64,000 nt of DNA from Nocardioides sp. zg-DK7169 (GTDB lineage: Bacteria > Actinomycetota > Actinomycetes > Propionibacteriales > Nocardioidaceae). Both the position numbers and the translations under genes were made by a program. Of this stretch, positions 8,345 to 17,116 are shown in pieces; position 1 is the stretch's first letter; every line of letters begins with the position of its first letter. The stretch lies in assembly GCF_013155365.1 (NCBI RefSeq), contig NZ_JABJRA010000004.1:328043-392042 (forward strand). The letters are read 5' to 3'. The notes beneath the pieces are model-generated. The model did no database searches, was not told where the DNA came from, and saw nothing but the letters and a program-made list of their open reading frames with translations.

Positions 8345-9913
8345 ATGGACTTGACCGCAGGGCACTGGATCTACCTTCTCGGCATGATCGTGATCATCGT
8401 CGTGATGATCTACCGCAAGAACGTCGTCGTGCCGGCCGTGACCGCCACGTTCGTCACCGCGTGGGTGTTCACCGGAAGCCTCGCGGATGGACTCTCCTCC
8501 GTCTTCAACGCGAGCCTGGTGGCGGCCTCCGAGCTGTTCAGCATCTTCTTGATCATCGCGCTGATCACGGCACTGCTCGGCGGGCTGAGGGCCATGGGCG
8601 CGGACGAGCGGATGGTGCTGCCGTTCCAGCGGATGATGCGCAACGGCTCGACCGCGTTCGTGATCATCTTCTCCGTCACCTACCTGATCAGCCTCTTCTT
8701 CTGGCCCACGCCGGCGGTGCCGCTGATCGGCGCGATCCTGCTTCCCGCCGCGATCCGTGCCGGTCTGCCTGCGATGGCAGGCGCGATGGCGATCGCCATC
8801 GCCGGCCAAGGCATGGCGCTCTCCAGCGACTACGTCATCCAGGTGGCGCCGGGGCTGTCCGCAGTCTCCGCCGGCGTCGACACCGGGACCGTGGCCGACC
8901 GGGCCATGGTGCTGTCCCTGATCACCGGCGCGGTCGCGATCGTGATCGTGTTCCTGCGCATGCGCAGGCAGATCCTGCCGCCCGACCAGGCGCTGCTCGA
9001 CCAGTGGGAGCGCATCGGCGAGGACGGGTCCCTCGTGGAGGAGTTGGCCGAGGCGAACATCGAGGTCCCGGTCTCCGGCGACGACGGCATCTCGGGCACG
9101 ACGACCGTGACCACGACCGGTGGCGGCGAGCACGCTGTTCCGGTGTCCGGGCGGGCCGGTGCACCGACCCTGAGCTTCGATGAGGACGCCGACGCCGGCG
9201 CCTCGGAGCGGCGGGCCCGGGTCTTCGCGATCCTGGTGCCGGTCGTCTTCGGCCTGCTCGTGGGCTACATGGCCCTCGGCAAGTTCACCGACGTGGTGCC
9301 CGAGAGCACCGGCGGCGACGCGGCCGGCCTGGTGGGCGGTACGGCGGCGCTGCTGCTGATGATCGCCACCCTGGCGCAGGACCGCTCCAACTTCCTCGAC
9401 ACCTGCGCCACCCACGTGGTCGACGGGCTGGTGTTCGCGTTCAAGGCCATGGGCGTCGTGATCCCGATCGCCGGGTTCTTCTTCATCGGCAACTCCGACT
9501 TCGCTGGACGGATCATGTCCCTGGACGAGGGCGCGGCCGCGCCGGGCTTCCTCTTCGACCTGGTCGCGCAGACCCAGGACGCGATCCCCGATGTGCCGCT
9601 GGTGATGGGGCTCGGCATGCTGCTGATCGGCATGGCGACCGGTCTCGACGGCTCCGGGTTCTCGGGCCTCCCGCTCACCGGCTCGCTGTCCGGCGCGCTC
9701 GGCCCGGCGGCGGGCATGGACCCGGAGACCCTGGCGGCGATCGGTCAGATGGGTGCGATCTGGACGGGCGGCGGCACGCTCATCGCGTGGTCCTCGCTGC
9801 TCGCGGTGGCAGGGTTCTGCAGGGTCTCGGTGCTGGAGCTGGTCCGCCAGCTGTTCCTGCCGGTGGTCGCCGGCCTGCTGGTGTCCACCTGCGTGGCCGT
9901 GTTCATCTTCTGA
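8345..9913 (+). CDS. Polytopic permease, ion-transporter superfamily-like
   Basis: A 522-residue membrane protein with about 12 hydrophobic helices split by a hydrophilic loop at about residues 205-290. The pattern of paired helices with short re-entrant stretches (MATGLDGSGFSGLPLTGSL; FFWPTPAVPLIGAILLPAAI) recalls the GntP/NhaC/CitM group of ion-coupled carboxylate or cation carriers; I cannot assign a substrate. ATG at 8345 follows GAGGAG. The SDR gene starts 4 bases after its stop, so the two are likely cotranscribed and may act on the same compound. Confidence 0.7.
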   Translation: MDLTAGHWIYLLGMIVIIVVMIYRKNVVVPAVTATFVTAWVFTGSLADGLSSVFNASLVAASELFSIFLIIALITALLGGLRAMGADERMVLPFQRMMRNGSTAFVIIFSVTYLISLFFWPTPAVPLIGAILLPAAIRAGLPAMAGAMAIAIAGQGMALSSDYVIQVAPGLSAVSAGVDTGTVADRAMVLSLITGAVAIVIVFLRMRRQILPPDQALLDQWERIGEDGSLVEELAEANIEVPVSGDDGISGTTTVTTTGGGEHAVPVSGRAGAPTLSFDEDADAGASERRARVFAILVPVVFGLLVGYMALGKFTDVVPESTGGDAAGLVGGTAALLLMIATLAQDRSNFLDTCATHVVDGLVFAFKAMGVVIPIAGFFFIGNSDFAGRIMSLDEGAAAPGFLFDLVAQTQDAIPDVPLVMGLGMLLIGMATGLDGSGFSGLPLTGSLSGALGPAAGMDPETLAAIGQMGAIWTGGGTLIAWSSLLAVAGFCRVSVLELVRQLFLPVVAGLLVSTCVAVFIF

Positions 9914-9917
9914 CGCC

Positions 9918-10685
9918 ATGGATCTCGGACTGAAGAGTGCACGGGCCCTGGTCCTCGGCTCCACCTCCGGCCTCGGCGCCGCCGTCGCAGCCGGTCTGCT
10001 GGCGGAGGGCGCCGAGGTCGTGGTGGCGGGCCGCGACCGCGCCCGCGCCGACGCGGTCGCCGTGCGTCTCGGTGCCCGCGCCGGCCTCGGTGCCGACCTG
10101 ACCGACCCCGGCGCCGGAGCGAGGGCCGTCGCCGAGGCGGTCACCGCCCTCGGCGGCCTCGACGTCTGCGTGGTCAACACCGGCGGCGGTACGCCCGGCG
10201 GCCTCCTGGAGCGGGCGGACGAGCTCGACGCGGCGTACCGCTCGATGCTCGCCCCGGCGGTCGAGGTCGCCCACGCCGCCGCGCCCCACCTGGCCCGCGA
10301 GGGTCGCGGCCGCCTGGTCTTCCTGACCGCCCGGTCCGTGGTGGAGGCGACTCCGGAGCTGGCGCTCTCCTCGGTCATGCGCAGCGGCGTCGCCGCGGCG
10401 GCGCGCTCGTTGGCCCTCGAGCTGGCCCCCGACGTGCTCGTCAACGTGGTCGCCACCGGTCAGTTCGCCACCCCCGCCCTCGACCGCTTCGAGTCGGCCC
10501 GCGCCCGGTCCGAAGGTCGTACGCCGGAGGAGGTGCGGTCCGGGCACGTCGGCGCCATCCCGCTGGGCCGGCTCGGCGAGGCGGAGGAGCTGGCCGACGT
10601 CGTCACGTTCCTGTGCTCCGCGCGGGCCTCGTTCGTCACGGGGTCGGTGATCCGCGTCGATGGTGGTGCGGTCCGCGGGTTCTGA
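9918..10685 (+). CDS. SDR family oxidoreductase with atypical active site
   Basis: Short-chain dehydrogenase/reductase fold, 255 residues: cofactor motif LVLGSTSGLG at the N terminus, VVNTGGG where NAG is usual, and the C-terminal FVTGSVIRVDGG. The canonical YxxxK is not visible; at that place the protein reads LALSSVMRSG, with Ser and Arg in place of Tyr and Lys. An NLxxSxxxR-type variant is known among SDR proteins annotated as 3-oxoacyl-ACP reductases. The reaction is therefore uncertain. It lies 4 bases after the permease gene. Confidence 0.8.
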   Translation: MDLGLKSARALVLGSTSGLGAAVAAGLLAEGAEVVVAGRDRARADAVAVRLGARAGLGADLTDPGAGARAVAEAVTALGGLDVCVVNTGGGTPGGLLERADELDAAYRSMLAPAVEVAHAAAPHLAREGRGRLVFLTARSVVEATPELALSSVMRSGVAAAARSLALELAPDVLVNVVATGQFATPALDRFESARARSEGRTPEEVRSGHVGAIPLGRLGEAEELADVVTFLCSARASFVTGSVIRVDGGAVRGF

Positions 10686-10704
10686 GGCGCGTGGGGCGGC
10701 GTCC

Positions 10705-10710
10705 TACCCT
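10705..10710 (+). promoter_or_regulatory. -10 element TACCCT, leaderless-type, for the MFS gene
   Basis: TACCCT ends six bases before the GTG at 10717, which places the expected transcription start on or next to the start codon. There is no ribosome site. Inferred from spacing. Confidence 0.45.
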
Positions 10711-10716
10711 TCTGGC

Positions 10717-12120
10717 GTGGATCACCGGGGGGCCTCGTCGGCCGGCGCGCTCGCCAAGTACTCCCTCCTCGGCGTCACCGTGCTCGGCACGATGTCGAAC
10801 AACATCATCAACGTGCCGCTGCACGCGATCGCCGCCGACTTCGACCGCTCGATCTCCGCCACCGTCCTCGCCGTGAGCGCCTTCGTGCTCGTGCTGGCGG
10901 TGGCGATGCCGCTCACCGGCTGGCTCGGGGACCGGCTGGGTCGCAAGCGGACCATTCTCGCCGCTCTCGTCCTCATGCTCGCCGCACAGCTGGCAGCGGC
11001 CGCGGCCCCGAACCTGGAGTTCCTGATCGGCACCCGTGCCGTGCAGGGCCTCGCCTGCTCGGCCATCCCACCCCTGGTGATGGGCATGCTGGTGACGCTC
11101 TTCCCGGACCGCCGGTTCCGGATGATGGCGGCCTGGGCCGCGGCCAACGGCGTCGGCCAAGCACTCGGGCCGCCGGTCGGCGGCCTGGTCAGCGAGGTCG
11201 CCGGGTGGCGGGCGATCTTCCTGGTGATGTCGGTGGTGACCGCGTTGATCCTGGTGGGCGTGTGGCGCTCCGTGGGATCGCGGCCCAGCGAGGCGCCCGC
11301 CCTGCACCTGCGCGGCGCGTTCCTGCTCACCAGTGGCACCGGACTGGTGCTGGTCGCCCTGACCGCGGTCAGCCAACCGGCGGTGCCGGTCGTGGTGGAC
11401 ATCGGCGCCGCGGTGCTCGGCGTGCTGCTGCTGGTCGGCTACGTGCTGGTCTCGCGCGACAACCCGCGGGCGATGATCCCACCGCGCCTGATCGTGGAGA
11501 GCCGGTTCCTGCGCAGCAGCCTCGCGGCCTTCTCACAGATGTTCGTGCTGGGCACCCTGCTGGTGGTCATCCCGCTGTACCTCACCGACACCCTCGGTCT
11601 CAGCTCCGGCGCCGCGGGCCTGCTGTTCTTCGCGCTGCCCGTGTCGATGGCGGCATTCGCGCCCGCCGTCGGACGCCTCGTCGACCACGCGCAGCCCCGG
11701 ACGGTGCTGCGCAGCGGCCTGGTCGTGCTCATCGTCGGCTCGTTGGTCACCGGCCTGGTCGCCACCGACGAGGAATCGGTGGGACGGGTCGCGGCCGTGT
11801 GCGCGCTGCTCCTGCTCCTCGGGGCCGGCGTGGCCATGGTGCAGACCCCGGCCGCCGCGGGCGCCACTCGGTCGCCGGCGGGCCAGACCGGCGCCGCCCT
11901 GGGGCTGTTCAACATGCTGCGGTTCTCCGGCTCGACCGCGGGCACGGCCTGGGTGGCACTCACCTTCGGGCGCACCGACATGCTGGTCGTGCTGACCGGC
12001 TGCGCGGTCGTCGCCGCGCTCGGCCTGCTGGTCAGCTTCGTCGGCCCGAACCCGTCCGAGCCCGCGCGGGCCGCGTCGGGAGCTCCGGCTCCGGTGCCGC
12101 CGGGCGCATCGACCGGCTGA
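10717..12120 (+). CDS. MFS transporter, DHA2-type drug exporter
   Basis: A 467-residue major facilitator protein with about 14 hydrophobic helices. Motif A is LGDRLGRKR after helix 2, and motif C is present in ALGPPVGGLVSEVAGWRAIF, typical of proton-driven drug antiporters (EmrB/QacA type). Substrate unknown. GTG at 10717 is chosen because a TACCCT -10 sits six bases upstream and the protein begins normally from there. Its 3' end overlaps the convergent DUF1275 gene by 89 bases. Confidence 0.85.
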   Translation: MDHRGASSAGALAKYSLLGVTVLGTMSNNIINVPLHAIAADFDRSISATVLAVSAFVLVLAVAMPLTGWLGDRLGRKRTILAALVLMLAAQLAAAAAPNLEFLIGTRAVQGLACSAIPPLVMGMLVTLFPDRRFRMMAAWAAANGVGQALGPPVGGLVSEVAGWRAIFLVMSVVTALILVGVWRSVGSRPSEAPALHLRGAFLLTSGTGLVLVALTAVSQPAVPVVVDIGAAVLGVLLLVGYVLVSRDNPRAMIPPRLIVESRFLRSSLAAFSQMFVLGTLLVVIPLYLTDTLGLSSGAAGLLFFALPVSMAAFAPAVGRLVDHAQPRTVLRSGLVVLIVGSLVTGLVATDEESVGRVAAVCALLLLLGAGVAMVQTPAAAGATRSPAGQTGAALGLFNMLRFSGSTAGTAWVALTFGRTDMLVVLTGCAVVAALGLLVSFVGPNPSEPARAASGAPAPVPPGASTG

Positions 12121-12799
12121 GACAGGCCACCGCCAGGACCCCGCCGACGCTCACCAGCTGCAGCGCCGGTACGGCGGCCGGCGCGAGCTCGAGGAGAGCG
12201 GTGGCGATCGCGGCCCCGGTGACCAGGCCGGCCAGGATCAGCAGGCTGTGGCCGACGGTGCGCAGGCCCTTGCCCTGGGTCAGCCGGATCACCACCGTGG
12301 TCAGCGTCCCGGTCAGGTAGGTCGTGGACAGGCCGGAGACCCCGAAGCGCTGGATGGCACTGCTCTGCAGCCCGAGTGCTGCCGCGTTGAGCGCCAGCAT
12401 CGGCAGGAACACCCGCTCGCCGGGCGCGGAGCCCTCGGCCCACCACCAGGCGGCGAAGACCGCGAACAGCACCAGCTCCACGGCGAGGGCGATGGTGACC
12501 GCGCGGGGCCAGACCGTGTCGTCGTCACGGGCCTCGCCGGCGGTCCGGGCACCGACCGCGGCGCCCAGCATGAAGCTGGCGATCGCCACGCTTACCAGGC
12601 CGACGGCCTGGAGGTCGCGGTCGGCGGCACCGACTCCGAGGAGCACCATGTTGCCGGTCATGACGCTGGTGAAGGCACTGCCGAGCGCGAGGAATCCGAT
12701 GGCGTCGGTGGCGCCGCTGGTGATGGCGAGGACCACGACGAGGCGGGCGCGCTGGCGCACCCCGATCGCGCGGTCGGTGGTCGAGAGGGTCGTGGTCAC
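12032..12799 (-). CDS. DUF1275 (YoaK) family membrane protein
   Basis: A 255-residue protein matching DUF1275: ITSGATDAIGFLALGSAFTSVMTGN in helix 1-2, GLQSSAIQRFGVSGLSTTYLTGTL in the middle, and about six helices. Function unknown; often annotated as a putative permease. GTG at 12799 is the likely start; an upstream in-frame ATG at 12874 would add a non-conserved tail. The C-terminal 28 or so residues (Pro/Arg-rich) are read antisense through the last 89 bases of the MFS gene. Confidence 0.8.
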   Translation of the reverse strand: MTTTLSTTDRAIGVRQRARLVVVLAITSGATDAIGFLALGSAFTSVMTGNMVLLGVGAADRDLQAVGLVSVAIASFMLGAAVGARTAGEARDDDTVWPRAVTIALAVELVLFAVFAAWWWAEGSAPGERVFLPMLALNAAALGLQSSAIQRFGVSGLSTTYLTGTLTTVVIRLTQGKGLRTVGHSLLILAGLVTGAAIATALLELAPAAVPALQLVSVGGVLAVACLSRSMRPAAPEPELPTRPARARTGSGRRS

Positions 12800-12957
12800 C
12801 GCGCCATCGTGTCGCGGCTCGCGCCGTACCGACTTCAGCCCAGGTGCACGATGAATCGCCGGAACGATGTGCATTGTGCCCGTGGAGCCGAGGTGCCCTG
12901 GATCACAGGATGGGGACAGGTCGACACACGACCTCGCGCCGATCCGAGAGAGGCATC
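12800..12957. promoter_or_regulatory. Divergent promoter region of the DUF1275 gene and the HDO operon
   Basis: 158 bases between divergent starts. It contains separated inverted arms TGCAC (12845-12849) and GTGCA (12869-12873), and the short repeat ACGATG twice, which could be an operator for the HDO operon. A ribosome site GAGAGAGG lies before 12958. No clear -35/-10 pair is visible. Confidence 0.35.
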
Positions 12958-13674
12958 ATGACCGAGCTCCTGAACCGTGACGACTTCCGCACCGCGCTCG
13001 AGAACGCGATCAAGGGCCGGGAGGCCTCGAACGCGTCGTTCAGCCAGGCGTGGGCCGACGGCAAGCTCCAGCGCCACCACTTCGCCCGCTGGGCGGAGAA
13101 CCACTACAACTACGTCGGCCCGTTCGCCGACTACCTCGGCTACATCTACGGCAGCACCCCGGACCACCTGACCGACGCCAAGGACTTCCTGCTCCAGAAC
13201 ATGTACGAGGAGGAGCTGGCCGACATCCGCCACACCGACCTGCTGATCCGCTTCGCGGAAGCGTGCGGGACCACCCGCGAGGCGGTCGAGGACCCGAACA
13301 CGTGCAACGCGGTCACTCGCGGGCTGCAGGCCTGGTGCTACGCCACCGCCATGCGCGAGCACTACGTGGTCGCCACGGCAGCCCTGATCGTCGGGCTCGA
13401 GTCGCAGGTCCCGCAGATCTACAAGAAGCAGATCGTCCCGCTGCGGGAGGTCTACGGCTTCACCGAGGACGAGATCGAGTTCTTCGACCTCCACATCACC
13501 TCCGACGAGGTGCACGGCGAGCGCGGCTACCAGATCGTGCTCGACGGCGCGGACACCCCCGAGCTCCAGCAGCGCTGCCTGCAGTTCGTGCGCTGGGGTG
13601 CGGAGATGCGGTTCAGCTACACCCGGGCGCTCTACGACACCTACGTCGCGCCCGACCTCGAGCCCGCCGTCTGA
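12958..13674 (+). CDS. Heme-oxygenase-like diiron oxidase (PqqC/TenA/CADD-type)
   Basis: A 238-residue all-helical protein of the heme-oxygenase-like diiron oxidase (HDO) class. The complete six-ligand pattern is visible: Glu85 and His92 (E-x6-H), Glu148 in VGLES, and His179, Asp183, His186 (H-x3-D-x2-H). PqqC and TenA share the fold but lack this iron set, so an O2-activating iron enzyme is likely. Known HDOs do N-oxygenation, decarboxylation or desaturation of amino acids and fatty acids. The next genes encode a Rieske ferredoxin and its reductase, which would supply electrons. ATG at 12958 follows GAGAGAGG. Substrate unknown. Confidence 0.8.
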   Translation: MTELLNRDDFRTALENAIKGREASNASFSQAWADGKLQRHHFARWAENHYNYVGPFADYLGYIYGSTPDHLTDAKDFLLQNMYEEELADIRHTDLLIRFAEACGTTREAVEDPNTCNAVTRGLQAWCYATAMREHYVVATAALIVGLESQVPQIYKKQIVPLREVYGFTEDEIEFFDLHITSDEVHGERGYQIVLDGADTPELQQRCLQFVRWGAEMRFSYTRALYDTYVAPDLEPAV

Positions 13675-13717
13675 GCCGGGCGCCGTCCCGCCCCTCGTGA
13701 CCAAAGGAGGACCCGGC

Positions 13718-14044
13718 ATGACCGACTGGCACGCCGTCACCACCCTCAGCGACCTTCGCGCCCGCAAGAAGAAGGCAGTCGAGGTCGCCGGCACCGCCGT
13801 GGCGTTGTTCTACATCAACGACGTGGTCTACGCCCTGGCCGACACCTGCATCCACGAACAGCGTCAGCTCAGCAAGGGCGCCCTGCTGTTCGGCAAGGTG
13901 ATCTGCCCCGGTCACCAGTGGAAGTTCGACCCCGAGACTGGGGAGGCTGAGGGGCAGGACGGCTGCCAGCCGACGTACGCCGTGAAGGTCGACGACGACG
14001 GCATGGTGCACGTGTCGACGGCGCGTGCCCGGGCCGACGCATGA
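13718..14044 (+). CDS. Rieske [2Fe-2S] ferredoxin, dioxygenase type
   Basis: A 108-residue soluble Rieske ferredoxin. The cluster ligands are in CIH and CPGH, 16 residues apart, without the extra disulfide Cys of respiratory Rieske proteins; this is the low-potential type that feeds ring-hydroxylating and related oxygenases. ATG at 13718 has a perfect AAAGGAGG ribosome site. The stop overlaps the ATG of the ferredoxin reductase (ATGA at 14041-14044). Likely carries electrons from that reductase to the HDO protein or another oxygenase. Confidence 0.9.
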   Translation: MTDWHAVTTLSDLRARKKKAVEVAGTAVALFYINDVVYALADTCIHEQRQLSKGALLFGKVICPGHQWKFDPETGEAEGQDGCQPTYAVKVDDDGMVHVSTARARADA

Positions 14045-15258
14045 GCGCGGAGCACGGCGTCGTCATCGTCGGGGGCGGGCAGGCCGCCGCGGTCGCCACC
14101 CGGACCCTGCGCCGCCGCGGCTACGCGGCACCGATCACGATCCTCGGCGAGGAGCCGCATCGGCCCTATCAGCGTCCGCCGCTGTCGAAGGAGTTCCTCG
14201 TCAAGGGCGACGACTCCGCGCTGGACCTGCTGGCGCCGGCCTGGACCGAGGCCCAGGGGGTCACGGTCCGCACCGGCGTCCGGGCGACCCGGGTGGACAG
14301 CGCCTCCGGCGCGGTGGACCTGGCCGACGGCACCAGCGTGCGGGCCGACCACGTGCTCCTCGCGACCGGGGGCAGGCCGCGCCGGTTCCCGGGGGCCGAT
14401 GGCGACCGGATCCGTTACCTGCGCACCCGCGCCGACGCCGAGACGCTGCGCGGGGACCTCGCTCCCGGCGCCCGGCTCGTCGTCGTGGGCGCCGGCTTCA
14501 TCGGCGCCGAGGTCGCCAGCAGCGCTCGCGCCCTCGGAGCGGAGGTGACGGTCCTGGAGATGGCTCCCGCGCCGTTGCTCGGGCTGCTCGGCCCGCGGCT
14601 CGCGGAGACCTGCGTGCGCCGGCACACGGCCGCGGGCGTGGACCTGCGCTGCGGGGTCACCGTGGCGGGCATCCAGCAGGCAGGCGAGGAGGTCGTCGTC
14701 GAGACCTCCGCGGGCCGCTTCGTCGCCGACGTGGTCGTCATCGGCATCGGCATCGAGCCCAACGACGAGATCGCCGCGGCCTCCGGGCTCGTCGTCGGCA
14801 ACGGCATCCACGTCGACGAGCACTGCCGCACCAGCCACCCGCACGTCTACGCGGCCGGCGACGTCGCCAACCAGCTGCACCCGCTCCTCGAGGGGCGGGT
14901 GCGCGTCGAGCACTTCGACAACGCCTCCAAGCAGGCGGCGACGGCGGCGAACAACATCCTGGGCCGGACGACGGTGGCGGCCGACCCGCACTGGTTCTGG
15001 TCCGACCAGTACGACGCGAACCTGCAGTACGTCGGCCACGCCAGCGGCAGCGACGACATCGTGCTGCGCGGGAGCACCGAGGCGGACTCCTGGACGGCGT
15101 TCTTCCTCCGCGACGGCGTCCTGCGTGCGGCCTTCGCGGTCGACAACCCCGAGGACATCATGGTCGCCCGCGAGCTGGTCGCCGGGCGCCGCGTCGTGGC
15201 GCCGGAGGTCCTCGCCGACCCCGACGTCGACCTATTCGAGATGGTGGAGCAGGCATGA
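14041..15258 (+). CDS. FAD-dependent ferredoxin reductase
   Basis: A 405-residue two-dinucleotide-binding flavoprotein. The FAD motif is VIVGGGQAAAVATRTL at the N terminus, the NAD(P)H motif is VVVGAGFIGAEVA (about residue 145), and the second FAD motif is VYAAGDVAN (about 275). The C-terminal reductase domain follows with WFWSDQYDANLQYVGHA. This is the BphA4/RhF-type that transfers electrons from NADH to a ferredoxin. Start and stop overlap the neighbouring genes by four bases each, so it is tightly coupled to the Rieske ferredoxin and aldehyde dehydrogenase. Confidence 0.92.
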   Translation: MSAEHGVVIVGGGQAAAVATRTLRRRGYAAPITILGEEPHRPYQRPPLSKEFLVKGDDSALDLLAPAWTEAQGVTVRTGVRATRVDSASGAVDLADGTSVRADHVLLATGGRPRRFPGADGDRIRYLRTRADAETLRGDLAPGARLVVVGAGFIGAEVASSARALGAEVTVLEMAPAPLLGLLGPRLAETCVRRHTAAGVDLRCGVTVAGIQQAGEEVVVETSAGRFVADVVVIGIGIEPNDEIAAASGLVVGNGIHVDEHCRTSHPHVYAAGDVANQLHPLLEGRVRVEHFDNASKQAATAANNILGRTTVAADPHWFWSDQYDANLQYVGHASGSDDIVLRGSTEADSWTAFFLRDGVLRAAFAVDNPEDIMVARELVAGRRVVAPEVLADPDVDLFEMVEQA

Positions 15259-16688
15259 GCATCACGGTCCAGAACTACGTTGCGGGGGAGTGGTCCACCG
15301 GTGGCGGTCGCACCTTCGAGCGCCGCAACCCCGCCGACCTCCAGGAGGTCGTGGCGACGGCACCGGAGTCGGGCGCCGACGAGGTGGCCGCCGCGGTGGC
15401 GCACGTCGCCGAGCACCGCCACGCCTGGTCAGCGCTCGCGCCCGAGGTCCGCGCCGACGTCCTGGTGCGCGCCGCGGACATGCTCCAGGCGCGCGCCGAC
15501 ACCCTCATCGAGGAGCTGGTGCGCGAGGAGGGCAAGACCCGGGCCGAGGCGCGCATGGAGGCGATGCGGACCCCGCAGAACCTGCGCTTCTACGCCGGAG
15601 AGGCGCTGCGGCTCTCAGGGGAGACGTACCCCTCCTCCGGGGGCGGGCTCGTCTACAGCTCGCGGCAGCCGGTGGGAGTCGTCGCGGCGATCACGCCCTG
15701 GAACTTCCCGCTCAACATCCCCTCGCGCAAGCTCGGCCCCGCCCTCGCCGCCGGCAACGGTGTCGTGTTCAAGCCCAGCGAGCTGACCCCGGTCACCGCC
15801 CAGCGCCTGGTCGAGGTCCTCCTCGAGGCCGGCGTGCCCGGGGGAGCACTCGCCCTGGTGCACGGCCATGCCGAGGCGGGCCGTGCGCTGGTCGCCGACC
15901 CGCACGTCGACGCCGTCACCTTCACCGGCTCCACCGCGGTCGGCGAGGCCATCCACCGCACCGTCCCGGTGCAGGTGCGCTGCCAGCTGGAGATGGGCGG
16001 CAAGAACGCCATGGTGGTCTGCGCCGACGCCGACCTCGAGCGCGCCGCCGACATCATCGCCAAGGGCGCCTTCGGGCTGAGCGGCCAGGCCTGCACCGGC
16101 ACCTCACGGGTGATCGTCCACGAGAGCGTGCAGCTCGACCTGCTCGACCGGGTGATGGAGCGGGCCCGCGCTGCGGTGGTCGGCAACGGCCTCACCGACG
16201 GCGTCACGATGGGCCCGCTCGCCAGCGAGGCGCAGTGGGACAAGTACCACGAGTTCCTCAAGGAGGGCGACAACTCCGCCGCCCGCCGTGAGACGCCGCT
16301 GCAGGACCCGGTGCTCGACGGCGGTTACTTCGCCCGCCCGGCCATCTTCTCCGACGTCGACCCGCAGGACCGGATGGCGCAGGAGGAGATCTTCAGCCCG
16401 GTGCTCGCCTTCATCACCGTCGCCTCGTACGACGAGGCGGTGCGGGTCGCCAACGGCACGCCGTACGGCCTCTCTGCCGGCATCGCGACCCGGGACATCG
16501 CGACTGCGCTCGCCTTCAGCCGTGACGTCGACGCCGGCGTGGTCAAGGTCAACGAGGCCACCAGCGGGATGGCGATGAACGCGCCGTTCGGCGGCACCCG
16601 GCGCTCCAGCACGCAGACGCACAAGGAGCAGGCCGGCGCCACGATGATGCATTTCTACACGACCGACAAGACCGTCTACGTCAGCTGA
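15255..16688 (+). CDS. NAD(P)-dependent aldehyde dehydrogenase
   Basis: A 477-residue aldehyde dehydrogenase. Catalytic Cys280 lies in GQACTGTSR and the general base Glu246 in LEMGGKN, 34 residues apart as usual for the family; the cofactor motif FTGSTAVGEAI and the oxyanion segment TPWNFP are present. It oxidises an aldehyde to an acid, most plausibly the aldehyde released by the oxygenase system encoded upstream; succinate-semialdehyde or ketoglutarate-semialdehyde types look similar. Start overlaps the reductase stop (ATGA), and the second Rieske gene begins 11 bases after its stop. Confidence 0.9.
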   Translation: MSITVQNYVAGEWSTGGGRTFERRNPADLQEVVATAPESGADEVAAAVAHVAEHRHAWSALAPEVRADVLVRAADMLQARADTLIEELVREEGKTRAEARMEAMRTPQNLRFYAGEALRLSGETYPSSGGGLVYSSRQPVGVVAAITPWNFPLNIPSRKLGPALAAGNGVVFKPSELTPVTAQRLVEVLLEAGVPGGALALVHGHAEAGRALVADPHVDAVTFTGSTAVGEAIHRTVPVQVRCQLEMGGKNAMVVCADADLERAADIIAKGAFGLSGQACTGTSRVIVHESVQLDLLDRVMERARAAVVGNGLTDGVTMGPLASEAQWDKYHEFLKEGDNSAARRETPLQDPVLDGGYFARPAIFSDVDPQDRMAQEEIFSPVLAFITVASYDEAVRVANGTPYGLSAGIATRDIATALAFSRDVDAGVVKVNEATSGMAMNAPFGGTRRSSTQTHKEQAGATMMHFYTTDKTVYVS

Positions 16689-16699
16689 GAGGGACGCCC

Positions 16700-17113
16700 A
16701 TGTCCGACGCACAGACCACGCCCGCCGACAGCGGCACGCCGGCGTCCACCGAGCTGGAGTACCACCGGGTCGCCCGCTCCGGCCAGGTCCCCGAGGGCTA
16801 CGTCCGGCGCTTCTACGTCGGTGAGCTGGAGTGTGCCGTCGCCCGGCTGGGCGGCAAGGCCTATGCCACCAGCAACTACTGCACCCACTTGGACTGCCTG
16901 CTGAGCAGCGGCAAGCTCGTCGACGACGGCCTCGGCTGCTCGTGCCACGGAAGCGTCTTCGACCTCGAGACCGGCGAGCCGGTCTACCCTCCTGCGACCG
17001 AGCCCATCCAGGTCTATCCGGTGCGCGAGGAGGACGGCCAGGTCTACGTCGGCGTGAGCGAGGCCGACGTCGTCGCGGGAGGCCCGCGCCGGCGCAAGCC
17101 CCGCGGGGACTGA
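16700..17113 (+). CDS. Rieske [2Fe-2S] protein, respiratory (disulfide) type
   Basis: A 137-residue soluble Rieske protein. Box I is CTHLDC and box II is CSCHGS, separated by 16 residues, so besides the two Cys and two His ligands it has the pair of Cys that form a disulfide in bc1-type Rieske proteins. This usually marks a higher-potential cluster. No signal peptide or membrane anchor is visible, unlike bc1 subunits. It lies between the aldehyde dehydrogenase (11 bases) and the gamma-glutamyltransferase gene (3 bases), so it belongs to the operon. Partner unknown. Confidence 0.85.
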   Translation: MSDAQTTPADSGTPASTELEYHRVARSGQVPEGYVRRFYVGELECAVARLGGKAYATSNYCTHLDCLLSSGKLVDDGLGCSCHGSVFDLETGEPVYPPATEPIQVYPVREEDGQVYVGVSEADVVAGGPRRRKPRGD

Positions 17114-17116
17114 TCC

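Noticed and set aside
12958..13674. Calling the HDO protein PqqC (PQQ synthase)
   Set aside because: No pqqA, B, D or E genes are near, and the six iron ligands are present, which PqqC lacks.
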